A DNA stretch of 64,000 nucleotides from Marinomonas algarum (GCF_020532605.1 NZ_JAJATW010000015.1:1-64000), one strand, 5' to 3'. Counted from the stretch's first letter, positions 45,924 to 55,268 are shown. Made by a program: numbers and translations. The notes: generated from the letters alone by a model not told the origin.

Positions 45924-46976
45924 TTAGAACTTGTACATGGCCATCACTTCGACTTGCTGGCCAGCTGGGCGGTAGGAGATTTGGTTATTTGCTCCGCCAG
46001 TGCTTTTAGCATTTTGGTCACGCCATTCAATACCAAGATCAACACTTGGCAGATAAGCGTACATGGCGTTCACCGTGGTCAGCTTCATGGTATCGTCTGC
46101 TAAACTTGACTCGTCTGTTGAAACTTGACCGTAACGCAAGTTCACCTTTAATTTCTCGCTCAGCTGTTGGGTAATACCTGCTGAGAAACCGGTAGTTGTG
46201 ATGAGATCATTGGTACTGGTATCAACATCAGCGAGGGAGTTGGCACCCGCTGCACCGCTATAACCCCAACCTGCATAAACTGCTACACCTTCACCGGAGA
46301 AGCCGCTAAGCGTTAGGCTGGTATCGCCAAACTTCAGTTTCGCCGCTAACGACAAGGCCGCACCAAACTCAGACTCATTACCTGTTGTACCCACTTCACG
46401 GCCGGTGACAGCAACATTGAAGGCATGACCCGCCTCTGTTTTCATTGTGTAAGCCGCCACTAAATCAGGCACACTGGCTTCTGTATAAACAGGGTCTTGT
46501 AAGCTTAAACGCAGACCATCTTTGGCGTAATGCACGACTAAGTCTGGGCGTACAACCGCACCGTTACCACCGATGGTACCAAAACCTGGGCCATAGAAGT
46601 TGATCATAGGCGTGTCTAATGGGGCAGTCGCAAGGAACTGAGCGTTCCAAGTTTGACCTACGGTCACATTGTCTACCGTGATGGCCGCGTGGCGTAAGCG
46701 GAACTCATCACCAGCACCTCTAAAATCACCTTCTACCAAGCCTTTGATCTTGTGTTCACCTTCGGTGCGAGTGGTAGTCAGGTTGACGCGTGATTGGCTG
46801 GCACTGCCTTTTATAACATTTTCACCATCATCGGGATTGCTCATAACGGCTTCGGCTTTTAAGTAACCACCGATGCTCACATTCGTACCGTTATATTCGC
46901 CTAAATCTAGGGCAAAAGCTTGAGTAGATAAGCCAGCAGCAAGAACTGCAAGCGCTACTTTATTTTTTATAAGCAT
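45924..46976 (-). CDS. Outer-membrane porin, DcaP-like
   Basis: A 350-residue protein with signal peptide (cleaved about AQAFA, residue 22), alternating beta-strand pattern throughout, ASQSRVNLTTTR and TVGQTWNAQF motifs of DcaP-like trimeric porins, and a C-terminal MAMYKF ending in Phe as required for BAM insertion. Such porins take up small anions, dicarboxylates or peptides. Ribosome binding site AGGA upstream (minus strand, near 46982). Single gene with its own terminator. Confidence 0.85.
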   Translation of the reverse strand: MLIKNKVALAVLAAGLSTQAFALDLGEYNGTNVSIGGYLKAEAVMSNPDDGENVIKGSASQSRVNLTTTRTEGEHKIKGLVEGDFRGAGDEFRLRHAAITVDNVTVGQTWNAQFLATAPLDTPMINFYGPGFGTIGGNGAVVRPDLVVHYAKDGLRLSLQDPVYTEASVPDLVAAYTMKTEAGHAFNVAVTGREVGTTGNESEFGAALSLAAKLKFGDTSLTLSGFSGEGVAVYAGWGYSGAAGANSLADVDTSTNDLITTTGFSAGITQQLSEKLKVNLRYGQVSTDESSLADDTMKLTTVNAMYAYLPSVDLGIEWRDQNAKSTGGANNQISYRPAGQQVEVMAMYKF

Positions 46977-47095
46977 AAGGATATTGACCTGTTTTCTAAA
47001 ATTTATAGTTATTTTGAACAGTCAATATGGCAAGGCAGGCACGAATAAAATAGCCAAATAGTGCAATCTTTGTACATTATGTGTCGTTAATATAC

Positions 47096-47126
47096 AAAAA
47101 AGCCGCCAGATTTGGGTCTGGCGGCT
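47096..47126 (-). terminator. Rho-independent terminator of the DUF1456 gene
   Basis: On the minus strand AGCCGCCAGA (47126-47117) pairs with TCTGGCGGCT (47110-47101) around a 6-nt loop and is followed by TTTTTG. It lies 25 bp after the DUF1456 stop. Confidence 0.88.
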
Positions 47127-47150
47127 CGCTGTTTTCTTTCACGCTTCACA

Positions 47151-47621
47151 CTAAGCCTTCGGGCGATAATGCTTTTGTAGGCCCATTAAGAAGTTACGTA
47201 GGATCTGATCCTTGCATTCGCAGTAGTGGCGGTTGTCCGGTTTACGAAAAAAAGAGCTCAATTCGTGTTTGCTCAGGTTAAATTCCGCTAGAGACATGAT
47301 GTCTAAGATGTCTTCGGCTTGCAGGTTCAAAGCAATGCGTAACTTCATAAAAATCGCGTTATTGGTGAGACGCTTTTCTGGCACGGGTTGTGGGCCTTCA
47401 CGTTTCCCCCGCTTGCTGTTGATGAAACCGTTCAAAAAGGTGGCTAACTCAATGTCGATCATTTCAACGTAGCCTGCATCGTCTTCTTTTTTTAACCAAG
47501 CGGTAATTTGTTCTTGCGTTGCGACGCCATCAGCCGATGCAAAAATGTCCACAATTGCAAGTTCTTTTAGGTCAAAGGTATAGCGAAGGCGGCGTAGTAC
47601 ATCGTTGTTGTTCACAGTCAA
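47151..47621 (-). CDS. DUF1456 (YehS-like) protein
   Basis: A 156-residue protein made of two related repeats: NNNDVLRRLRYTFDLKELAIVDIF and NNAIFMKLRIALNLQAEDILDIM, each followed by a charged helical stretch (WLKKEDDAGY; FFRKPDNRHYCE). This is the duplicated YehS/DUF1456 architecture. Its function is unknown; it is cytoplasmic and small. Single gene with a clear terminator. Confidence 0.88.
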   Translation of the reverse strand: MTVNNNDVLRRLRYTFDLKELAIVDIFASADGVATQEQITAWLKKEDDAGYVEMIDIELATFLNGFINSKRGKREGPQPVPEKRLTNNAIFMKLRIALNLQAEDILDIMSLAEFNLSKHELSSFFRKPDNRHYCECKDQILRNFLMGLQKHYRPKA

Positions 47622-47910
47622 TTCCTAAAGGTAAGTAAGCAATAGACCACCCAAGTGGCCTCGTTTTCAAAGTGCGACACCTTAACAGAATCCATGGTAG
47701 ATCCCTATGGCTGTTTGTGTGTCTTGATTGATATTTAACCATAAAACACGCTGTAGCACGCGGCAATAGAAAGAGACGAGACAATCTGTGTACGCCATTC
47801 TTCTCAATTGGTGCATTCTTCGTGCAACTTGATGCCCGCGCCTGTGATTCCCTGATGAAAAGCTTTAGGCTAGCGCAAAATTTGTCACTCCACCTCTTAG
47901 GAAACACCGT

Positions 47911-49320
47911 ATGGATTCCATCATTAATTTTCTCAACACTATTTTCTGGGGCTATATCCTGATTTATGGGTTATTGGCTGCGGGGTTGTATTTCACTGTG
48001 CGTTTGGGGTTTTTGCAGATTCGACATTTGCCTGAATTTTTCCGCTCGGTTTTGAAGGCTCGTCAGCGCGGTCATGGTGGCATTTCGCCTTTCCAAGCGC
48101 TCTGTACCAGTTTGGCATCGCGTATTGGTACAGGCAACCTCGCTGGTGTTGCTGTTGCCTTAACGCTCGGTGGACCCGGGGCGATCTTTTGGATGTGGAT
48201 GGTGGCGTTTGTTGGTATGGCCACAGCGTATGCAGAAAGCAGCTTGGCGCAACTGTTTAAAACCCGTGACGAGAATGGTCAATTGCGTGGTGGTCCAGCA
48301 TTTTATATGTCAAAAGGGCTTAACGCGCCTTGGGCCGGTGCCATTTTTGCGGTGTCCTTAATCATTGCGTTCGGGTTGGTGTTCAATGCAGTACAAGCCA
48401 ACTCCATTGCCGGTGCCATGGAAGGGGCCTTTGACTTACCACCACTTTACGTCGGTGTCTTCCTAGCGGTACTGGCAGGGGTGGTGATCTTTGGCGGTAT
48501 TCGTACCGTGGCGAAAGTGTCAGAGTTGGTTGTACCGATAATGGCAGGCATTTATTTGTTGGTGGCGGTGTACGTTATTCTCACTAACTTATCTGACGTT
48601 CCTGCGATATTGGCTCTGATTGTGAAAAGTGCGTTTGGCTTTGAAGAGGCTGTCGGTGGTGTCGCAGGTGCCATGCTTAATGGTATTAAGCGCGGGTTAT
48701 TCTCAAACGAAGCCGGCATGGGGTCTGCACCCAATATTGCAGCCGCCGCAACGCCTAACCCTCATCACCCTGCTTCACAGGGTTTGGTGCAAGGTCTTGG
48801 GGTCTTTATTGACACGATTTTGGTGTGTACGGCGACCGCTATCATGATCATGCTCTCGGGTGTAATTGATGCGGGCTCCACCTTAACCGGTGTGCCATTG
48901 ACGCAAGAGGCCATGGGGGTACACATAGGCGCAGTGGGGACTTACTTTATCGCCATTGCCATCTTCTTCTTTGCTTTTACCTCTATCATTGGTAATTATT
49001 CTTATGCCGAAAATGCGGTGATCTTTTTAAAAGGAGGCAAGATCGGGGTGTTGGTCTTACGCGTCGTTGCGCTTATGATGGTGGTTTGGGGCGCTTACGA
49101 AAGCGTTGCCACTGTCTTTAATTTGGCGGATGCCGCCATGGGTCTTATGGCCACTATTAACCTTGTGGCCATCTTGTTGCTGTCTGGCTTGGTTGTGAAG
49201 ATGACCAAGGACTACTTCAAACAACGTAAAACCACAGATTCACCGCTTTTTGATCCAAAAGACTACCCGGAAGTTGCTGGTAAAATTGATCTTGAAATCT
49301 GGGATAAAAGCAAAAAATAG
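47911..49320 (+). CDS. Alanine/glycine:cation symporter (AGCS family)
   Basis: A 469-residue sodium-coupled amino acid transporter with about 11 hydrophobic helices. AGCS motifs: GHGGISPFQALCTSLASRIGTGNLAGVA, GPGAIFWMWMVAFVGMATAY (residues ~85-110), GGPAFYM, and KRGLFSNEAGMGSAPNIAAAA. These proteins import alanine or glycine with Na+ or H+. TTAGGAAAC precedes the ATG. A terminator shared with rsmC follows. Confidence 0.92.
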   Translation: MDSIINFLNTIFWGYILIYGLLAAGLYFTVRLGFLQIRHLPEFFRSVLKARQRGHGGISPFQALCTSLASRIGTGNLAGVAVALTLGGPGAIFWMWMVAFVGMATAYAESSLAQLFKTRDENGQLRGGPAFYMSKGLNAPWAGAIFAVSLIIAFGLVFNAVQANSIAGAMEGAFDLPPLYVGVFLAVLAGVVIFGGIRTVAKVSELVVPIMAGIYLLVAVYVILTNLSDVPAILALIVKSAFGFEEAVGGVAGAMLNGIKRGLFSNEAGMGSAPNIAAAATPNPHHPASQGLVQGLGVFIDTILVCTATAIMIMLSGVIDAGSTLTGVPLTQEAMGVHIGAVGTYFIAIAIFFFAFTSIIGNYSYAENAVIFLKGGKIGVLVLRVVALMMVVWGAYESVATVFNLADAAMGLMATINLVAILLLSGLVVKMTKDYFKQRKTTDSPLFDPKDYPEVAGKIDLEIWDKSKK

Positions 49321-49371
49321 CTTGGCTTTCAGTGAAGAAGACACGCCATTGATTTGACGTGTCGCACCTAA

Positions 49372-49424
49372 AAAAAATGGCCCCTGTTGCTTCAACAATG
49401 TTGCTGCAACAAGGGCCATTTTTT
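49372..49424. terminator. Bidirectional rho-independent terminator between the symporter gene and rsmC
   Basis: AAAAAATGGCCC (49372-49383) pairs with GGGCCATTTTTT (49413-49424), extended after one mismatch by TGTTGC/GCAACA (49385-49390 / 49406-49411). A/T runs flank both sides. Confidence 0.92.
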
Positions 49425-49434
49425 ATACGAGTAC

Positions 49435-50496
49435 TTAACGCTTCTTCGGCTGTCGCCCATGGTAAATGGCGAAGCCTTTATCACGATAAAGGCGAGTATG
49501 GGAGCCCAAAGCGGCATCGAGCAACGGTGGGTAACGTAAGAAATCGTTCGCCACCACAAACAACTCACCGTTTAAGGTTAGATGCTGTTTTACATTCATA
49601 AAGAAGCTTTCTGCAATACTGTAGTCAGTGTTCACTCCGGTATGGAACGGCGGGTTCGTCACTACGTAATTGAAGCGACCTTTCACATCGGCTAAACCAT
49701 TAGACGCGACCACAGTCACTGCATGGCTCACTTGGTTAGCCGCAAAGGTAAGCTCAGTCGCAGTGAGCGCTAACACACTGTCGTCTAAAGCCGTTATATT
49801 TGCCCCCGTTTTGTTGTGCAGCCACAAGGCAATAATGCCATCACCACAGCCAAAATCGAGTAAACGTGCATGGGCAACGTCGCTCATAAAACGATGCTGA
49901 TCAAGCTGGGTTAAAAAAAGCTCTGTGCCCTTGTCCAATTTACCATGACCAAAGACGCCCGGCAGGCTGCACAGTGTCAGACTTTGCCCTGCGACGTCTT
50001 GTTGCCATGTCACAATCCAATCCTCAAACACAAAAGGTTTGGCGTCACGGCGTTTGTAGCCGGTATAAAGCAGACAATGCTTAGCGCCATCGTGCTTACC
50101 GACTTCGTCTAAACCTTGTTCCAAACGCTTCATTGACGATTTCACGCCACTTTTGTTGTCACCCACTAACCAAACCTGCCCTCCGAGTTTCAACACCGGC
50201 AAAACCGCGGCTAACAAGTAATCGAGTAGCTCTTTGGCTTTGGGTTGATAGATCACAACATGATCAAAATCTTGTCCATTCTCAGGGAGCCATTGCGCCG
50301 ATAAAACGCGCTTTTCTTCTGAGAATCCAACACGTGCTAAGGCATCATAAAGGGTTTTTGATTGACACCATGCAAACACTTCTGCAGTTTGGCTCACATC
50401 AAGCGGATAAGTATCTTCCGGGTTGGCGAACAGGATTTTACCGACCAGCGCATCGTCGCTGCGCGCCAGTAATTGACTCGTGGCATTAAGGTTCAT
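49435..50496 (-). CDS. rsmC: 16S rRNA (guanine-1207-N2)-methyltransferase RsmC
   Basis: A 353-residue SAM-dependent methyltransferase with duplicated MTS domain. The N-terminal half is an inactive methyltransferase copy; the C-terminal half has LLDFGCGDGIIALW (SAM motif I) and YVVTNPPFHTG (NPPF motif for guanine N2). RsmC modifies G1207 of helix 34 of 16S rRNA in the 30S subunit. Its start overlaps the stop of the GGCT-fold gene by 11 bp. Confidence 0.9.
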   Translation of the reverse strand: MNLNATSQLLARSDDALVGKILFANPEDTYPLDVSQTAEVFAWCQSKTLYDALARVGFSEEKRVLSAQWLPENGQDFDHVVIYQPKAKELLDYLLAAVLPVLKLGGQVWLVGDNKSGVKSSMKRLEQGLDEVGKHDGAKHCLLYTGYKRRDAKPFVFEDWIVTWQQDVAGQSLTLCSLPGVFGHGKLDKGTELFLTQLDQHRFMSDVAHARLLDFGCGDGIIALWLHNKTGANITALDDSVLALTATELTFAANQVSHAVTVVASNGLADVKGRFNYVVTNPPFHTGVNTDYSIAESFFMNVKQHLTLNGELFVVANDFLRYPPLLDAALGSHTRLYRDKGFAIYHGRQPKKR

Positions 50497-51094
50497 AAGT
50501 AACAGATAGCTCTTGTATAGAAAGGGTGGTCACAGGCGCAAGCAATCGATTCAAACGCTCTGTAGGGACATCAGGTTGTGCTCTTGGGTAACGTGGGGCA
50601 GGGCGGTCATTGAGCAAAGGGGAAGACCAGCCTTGTGTTAGGGTTAAAAAATCTTCTGTGAACGCGTCACCGCGCTCTAAACACCCCGATAAGATGACAT
50701 CTAGATAACTTAGGGCAATGGGGCTTCCTGGATGAGGAGCAACAACTTCATCGGTGTGATACACCCAATAAGTGCCAGCCGGTAAGGATCCTTGCTGATA
50801 ACCACTCAATTGGCTCGGTGTGACCTCAGTCCGCTGATAGCCGACTTCTCGCTCATCAAAGAAAGGAAACTGATCCTGTGGCACTTCTACCAGTACACCG
50901 TTACAGGCTCTGCCTGGTGCAGCCACAACGGCCACAGAACTCATGCCAAACTCACACGACATTTCTGACCAATGGCGCTCAAAATCGTGTAATTTTACGG
51001 GCCAAACGTCACCTGTTTCTCCGGTTTTTGCACGGCTCTCGCCATTGATTAAGCTGCCGTAGCCCAAGATAAAGTGCCGATCTTCTGTACGCAT
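50486..51094 (-). CDS. Gamma-glutamylcyclotransferase-fold protein
   Basis: A protein of about 202 residues with FILGYGSLINGESRA at the N-terminus, the GGCT/ChaC phosphate-loop motif (YGSLI), and PFFDEREVGYQRTEV holding the probable catalytic Glu. The C-terminal 60 residues are longer than in YtfP proteins. It may act on gamma-glutamyl compounds. The ATG at 51094 behind GGAGG is preferred to the one at 51109. It is co-translated with rsmC. Confidence 0.78.
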   Translation of the reverse strand: MRTEDRHFILGYGSLINGESRAKTGETGDVWPVKLHDFERHWSEMSCEFGMSSVAVVAAPGRACNGVLVEVPQDQFPFFDEREVGYQRTEVTPSQLSGYQQGSLPAGTYWVYHTDEVVAPHPGSPIALSYLDVILSGCLERGDAFTEDFLTLTQGWSSPLLNDRPAPRYPRAQPDVPTERLNRLLAPVTTLSIQELSVTYEP

Positions 51095-51271
51095 ATTGCC
51101 TCCAAACATACCCTTTTGTCATAGGGTAGCACCTAAACATAATCAGTCGTTGGCATAATAACGTGTGTGTTTAAACAGTACTAGGAAAGGATGAAAAACA
51201 CCGCCTTAGCCACAAAGCTTATGGAAAGCGATACCAAACTCGCTGAAGCTCAGAGCTCTGAAAGGATCACA

Positions 51272-53005
51272 CTACTCTGCCACCCTAACACATTGAAAGG
51301 AAGACGCTTCTCTCGGATTACCACTGCGGTAACGGGCATAACTTGGGTAGGGACACAGAGGACGTGTAATACCTTTCATACTGTCAGTCACATCGGGGTT
51401 ATCTGAACGTGTCGCAGCCACAATCGACTGAGGGGCTTTTTGCTGTTCGACCCAAGCCATAAGAGGCGACAGTAGATTGAATTGATCGGCAGCGGGACCG
51501 CCTTGGCCATGTACCATGCCGGGGATACGATAAAAACGTACTAGTTCATGGGCGCGACCTTCTAACGCAAAATCCAGAAAATCATACCAACGCATGGTGT
51601 CTTTTACAGAGAACACCGGATCACTGTTGCCATGGAAAACCAGCATTTTTCCACCTTGCTGTTTAAAAGCAGTCAGAGTTGGTTTTGCCACATTGGGAGG
51701 CGTCATCAAGGTCATGGCGGAATCTGTAAAATACTCAGTGGTGGCACTGATCGCGGGGGCATCTCGGTCGAAATCAAAAGCCTGTAAATAGGACTCTAAG
51801 GCATATATATCGGGCTTTACGGCAATCGGTGGCGTGCTATAAAGTTGTGCCAACGCCGTGGCTCCAAGGGCAACACTCATCGGCTTGCCATCCCATGCGG
51901 ATACAGTACTGTTCACACGCCATTGTCGCCAATGGTCAGAGCGAATGCCCGCATCGAACAACCAATCCGTGTACAAGGCTTGGTTTTTATTGTTGTGTGG
52001 CCCTCTGTGCATGCGAGCAAGCGCACCGACTTTTTCCAGCGCCAAACAGTCACGATCAAAATCACTTTTGCAGACTAACGCGTTCGGGTTAAAGACATTT
52101 TGACAAGCATCGATTGCAAAAATCATATCGTCGTACGCCCCATCCAATCCGTCACACCGAGCAAGCAATTGATGGGCAAAAAAATCTAAGTCTCTTGCAG
52201 ACAATGACTGGCGAATATCGTTACTGACTCGGCTCAACATCTGAACGTCCCATGGGTGCTGTAAAGCGGCTTTTGGCGCATTTAAACCAGGATAGCCCAC
52301 CAATAAACCATCAAACATTGTAGGAAATCGGGTCGCGGCTACCATGGCCACACGTCCACCGTCCGCTTGCCCCATGCCATACGCAAACTTAATCGGTGAC
52401 TGATAAAAATACTCGGTTAATTGTCGCGCTACCGGGTTAACACCTTGTACCGCTGCATACGCCAAATCCTTACGAGCTTGTGGATCAAGCAATAAAGGAT
52501 GGCTGGATGGCTGAATCGGTAAACCACTGTTACTGGACACCACGGCAAACCCTTGGTTAATGGCGTACTCTGAGGCACGCATCCCTGTCACGGTGCCAAA
52601 AGCGGGGTTGGCCTGATACAGGCTGTCGTTAAACTGATAAGCAAACCGAGATTGCCAGCGAGACGGTAAACGCAATTCAAACCGTGTCTCGTAACGCTCT
52701 CCGTTGGGTCCTAAACGTTTCGACATGACACCAGACACTAAGCAGTGGGACGTAGTAATGCGTTTACTGGGAGGGTGAAACTGCGCGCTTACAATAAGAT
52801 CATTCGGCTGATTGTCGAGCCACTTAGGGTGTTTTTCTGTCTCAATCGCCTGACAACGCTGCATAAGCGGCACACCACTTTCAGAGGAAGGCGCAACACT
52901 TGGGACGTTGACGGGTATCAGCGCAGCATGAGCATGGCTAGAAAAGCAGAGGGGAAAACTCAGTAAAAACGCCATGGAAACCCAACTTACTCGCCGCACA
53001 TTCAT
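51272..53005 (-). CDS. Exported tannase/feruloyl-esterase-family protein lacking the catalytic serine
   Basis: A 577-residue protein with a signal peptide (MAFLLSFPLCFSSHAHA region) and a tannase-family alpha/beta-hydrolase fold: YETRFELRLPSRWQSRFAY, FAVVSSNSGLP, DLAYAAVQGVNPVARQL, RFPTMFDGLLVGYPGLN, VFHGNSDPVFSVKDTMRWYD and YRIPGMVHGQGGP. In active family members the nucleophile motif is GCSxGG with a Cys before Ser, and the His is followed by Cys. Here the sequence is GQADGGR (Ala214 in place of Ser, Gln213 in place of Cys) and HG in place of HC. Asp and His remain. It may be a pseudo-enzyme, a binding protein, or use another nucleophile. Ribosome binding site AAGGGGA. Confidence 0.8.
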   Translation of the reverse strand: MNVRRVSWVSMAFLLSFPLCFSSHAHAALIPVNVPSVAPSSESGVPLMQRCQAIETEKHPKWLDNQPNDLIVSAQFHPPSKRITTSHCLVSGVMSKRLGPNGERYETRFELRLPSRWQSRFAYQFNDSLYQANPAFGTVTGMRASEYAINQGFAVVSSNSGLPIQPSSHPLLLDPQARKDLAYAAVQGVNPVARQLTEYFYQSPIKFAYGMGQADGGRVAMVAATRFPTMFDGLLVGYPGLNAPKAALQHPWDVQMLSRVSNDIRQSLSARDLDFFAHQLLARCDGLDGAYDDMIFAIDACQNVFNPNALVCKSDFDRDCLALEKVGALARMHRGPHNNKNQALYTDWLFDAGIRSDHWRQWRVNSTVSAWDGKPMSVALGATALAQLYSTPPIAVKPDIYALESYLQAFDFDRDAPAISATTEYFTDSAMTLMTPPNVAKPTLTAFKQQGGKMLVFHGNSDPVFSVKDTMRWYDFLDFALEGRAHELVRFYRIPGMVHGQGGPAADQFNLLSPLMAWVEQQKAPQSIVAATRSDNPDVTDSMKGITRPLCPYPSYARYRSGNPREASSFQCVRVAE

Positions 53006-53148
53006 TTGTATCCCCTTTGGTTATAATACTCGGCATCACCTTGCCCGAGTGAGTGCCTATGGTTATCATGACATTAGGTTTTGATACCACATAGACCCCT
53101 TAAAAATCAAAACATCCTATCTTTTCATTCACGCTACTTGAGCTTTTT

Positions 53149-53625
53149 ATGTTGACTAAAAATACCTCTTTTGCCCTAAAAATGCTGGGATGCGCGCTCA
53201 TTCCTATCATCACGTTAATCATTGTCATGAATTTACGCAGCACACCGTCTTTTGATGCCGTATCCGGCCAGTCTTATCCGTGGAAGAGTGATAAATGGAC
53301 GCTGGTCAACTATTTTGCGGAGTGGTGTAAGCCTTGCTTAGAAGAATTACCTGAACTCAACACCATTGCAACAACCGGTGACTTACGTGTGTTTGGTGTC
53401 AGTTATGATCGTTTAGAAAATGAAGATATTAAGGGCTTGATTGCTCGTCACGGTATTGAATTCCCCGTGTTAAAAACCGCGTCTTTGGAAGGGTTGCCGT
53501 TCTCATTACCCGCCGTATTGCCTACAACCTATTTATTATCCCCTGAGGGTGACGTCGTAGACGCTTTATATGGCAAGGTAACGAGAGAAGGCATTGATGC
53601 GCTACTGGACAAACATAAGCCTTAA
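53149..53625 (+). CDS. TlpA/ResA-like membrane-anchored thioredoxin-fold protein
   Basis: A 158-residue protein with an N-terminal membrane anchor (residues 9-28) and a periplasmic thioredoxin-like domain with redox motif FAEWCKPCLEELPEL (CxxC) and cis-Pro region AVLPTTYLLSPEG. It probably reduces disulfides of periplasmic copper-centre or cytochrome assembly proteins. It converges on the PCuAC/SCO/cyo operon, which makes a role in oxidase metallation plausible but unproven. Confidence 0.82.
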   Translation: MLTKNTSFALKMLGCALIPIITLIIVMNLRSTPSFDAVSGQSYPWKSDKWTLVNYFAEWCKPCLEELPELNTIATTGDLRVFGVSYDRLENEDIKGLIARHGIEFPVLKTASLEGLPFSLPAVLPTTYLLSPEGDVVDALYGKVTREGIDALLDKHKP

Positions 53626-53635
53626 GCGCATCGAC

Positions 53636-53659
53636 AAAAGCAGGGCTTACCCTGCTTTT
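53636..53659. terminator. Bidirectional terminator overlapping the PCuAC stop
   Basis: AAAAGCAGGG (53636-53645), loop CTTA, CCCTGCTTTT (53650-53659). The stem covers the last codons and stop of the PCuAC gene and lies 10 bp after the TlpA-like stop, serving both. Confidence 0.85.
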
Positions 53660-54075
53660 CTTGGATCAATGACATTAAATTGGAAAGCTTGTGACGTACC
53701 ATCATTGTATTTTAGCGTGATGGTCTCTTGCTCACCGTGCTTCATGCGTTTTTCTAGATTAATCAGCATAATATGGTAGCCATGTGGTCCAAAACGTACT
53801 GTTTGGCCCGCATCAACATCAATGTATTTCTCATGACGCATGATCATACGATCACCGTCCATAGTATGGCTATGAAGTTCCGTAAACTCAGAGGCGGTGG
53901 ATTCTGCGCCAATGATACGAACATCTTCATCGGTTGGGTTCTCTGCCACCATGTAGGCAAGCGTGTTATCACTGCCTGGTGTGTTCGCTTTTAAGTATGT
54001 TTTGCTGATTTCTAGCTGAGCAGAAAAAGCCAATGGGCTGGCTGCTATCAGTAACGATGCTATTGTTTTTTTCAT
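53647..54075 (-). CDS. PCuAC copper chaperone
   Basis: A 142-residue exported protein (signal peptide to FSA, residue 19) with the Cu(I)-binding set of PCuAC (DUF461): His68 and His70 in TELHSHTM, Met79 in RMIMR, and His101-x-Met103 in GYHIML. It hands copper to SCO or directly to haem-copper oxidases in the periplasm. It is the last gene of the cyo-SCO operon, 11 bp after the unknown exported protein. Confidence 0.92.
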   Translation of the reverse strand: MKKTIASLLIAASPLAFSAQLEISKTYLKANTPGSDNTLAYMVAENPTDEDVRIIGAESTASEFTELHSHTMDGDRMIMRHEKYIDVDAGQTVRFGPHGYHIMLINLEKRMKHGEQETITLKYNDGTSQAFQFNVIDPRKAG

Positions 54076-54086
54076 AATGATCCCTC

Positions 54087-54596
54087 TTAAATACCGCTAT
54101 GACGTCGAGTGACTAAACACTCTGTGCCAGACTTGATACTCGTTAATGTCGCGTTCTTCGTCAAACGCTCCTTATGTTGCAAGAAAAAACTGTCGTCGCT
54201 TAAACGACCAATATACTTCCACTTTTTAAAGACTTGCTCACGCACCACTAGGCAACTTTCTGTTAGCGCAAAGGCCTCTTGATAAGACACTTCACACTCA
54301 CCGTTTACCATAGGTGCTGCAATAAACTGAACTTGAGCATCACTGTCATTGTAAGAAATAACACCCACAACAGTGATAGGGTACTTATCCGCATGCTGTT
54401 TCGGCTGATCCACATGCAACCGGTGCTCTTTCTTCCCAATGACTTCATCGGCCATAGAAAGTAATGGCAACTTGCATTGCTGAATGCCATGTTCTTCTAT
54501 GACAACCGACATCTTGGTGTCAGCTTGCACACCCAACGACCATAACAAGGTAGAAGCAAGAGCAGTAAGGGATAAAAAACGACGCGCACTGTTCAT
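54087..54596 (-). CDS. Exported four-cysteine protein of unknown function in the cyo/SCO/PCuAC operon
   Basis: A 169-residue protein with signal peptide (cleaved about VQA-DTK). The mature part contains four cysteines (IQQCKLPLL, NGECEVSY, TESCLVVRE, GTECLVTRR), enough for two disulfides, and a beta-rich pattern. I recognise no family. The ATG at 54596 with AAAGGA upstream is chosen; the longer frame has no family support. Its position between SCO and PCuAC suggests a copper or oxidase assembly role (inference). Confidence 0.7.
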   Translation of the reverse strand: MNSARRFLSLTALASTLLWSLGVQADTKMSVVIEEHGIQQCKLPLLSMADEVIGKKEHRLHVDQPKQHADKYPITVVGVISYNDSDAQVQFIAAPMVNGECEVSYQEAFALTESCLVVREQVFKKWKYIGRLSDDSFFLQHKERLTKNATLTSIKSGTECLVTRRHSGI

Positions 54597-54657
54597 AATA
54601 TGTCCTTTAGTGTCGGCGCCTAACAGTCCTATATGGCGCCAAGGCTTGAGAATGATC

Positions 54658-55266
54658 TTACATGTTTTGCAGTTGCTGAATACGTGCAGCCAACTCACTA
54701 GGCGTGGTACTGTGACTCATGGTTGTAAACAGCTTACCTTGCTTATCAATCATGTAAAAACGCGAGGAGTGATCGACTGTGTAACCTAATGCCGAACCTT
54801 CTAGATCCTTAAGTTCAAAAAACACACCGTAGTCCGTAGAGACTTTATCAATTTGTTCTTGAGTACCTGTCAGCGCCAGCAAATCATTATCGTAGTAATC
54901 ACCAAAGTCATACAGATCGTCTAAAGAATCTCGATCTGGGTCAACACTGATGAACAAGAACTGAACGTTGGCGCGCTCTTCTGCGGTTAACTGTTTGTAT
55001 GCAGCCTGAACCACACCAATCGATGCCGGACACGCTTCAGTACAGCTTAAAAAACCAAAATAGACCACACCCACTTTTCCTTCAATGTCAGAAAGTGAGA
55101 AGGGTCCATCTTTTGTCTGCAAAGTAAAAGGCCCGCCAAGATCACTGAGCTGTTTATACTTTTCACCAATCGGTCGCGTCGTGGTTGTTGCGTACAAAAC
55201 AACGATCAGAATGGAAAAAACAACAGCCAGTACAATGGAAATTTTTAATACTTTGGATTGGTTCAT
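54658..55266 (-). CDS. SCO1/SenC family copper/redox protein
   Basis: A 202-residue membrane-anchored protein with N-terminal helix (residues 8-26) and a thioredoxin-like fold bearing GFLSCTEACPASI (CxxxC) and the distal His in YTVDHSSRFYMID; these three residues bind copper. SCO proteins deliver copper to haem-copper oxidases, usually at CuA. Here the adjacent oxidase is a quinol oxidase without CuA, so delivery to CuB is more likely. It starts 2 bp after cyoE. Confidence 0.92.
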   Translation of the reverse strand: MNQSKVLKISIVLAVVFSILIVVLYATTTTRPIGEKYKQLSDLGGPFTLQTKDGPFSLSDIEGKVGVVYFGFLSCTEACPASIGVVQAAYKQLTAEERANVQFLFISVDPDRDSLDDLYDFGDYYDNDLLALTGTQEQIDKVSTDYGVFFELKDLEGSALGYTVDHSSRFYMIDKQGKLFTTMSHSTTPSELAARIQQLQNM

Positions 55267-55268
55267 GA

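Noticed and set aside
51191-51406. Plus-strand frame of 71 codons with AGGAAAGG directly before its ATG
   Set aside because: It overlaps 135 bp of the tannase-family gene on the other strand, and its residues show no recognisable domain; the upstream purine run is too close to the ATG for a good ribosome binding site.
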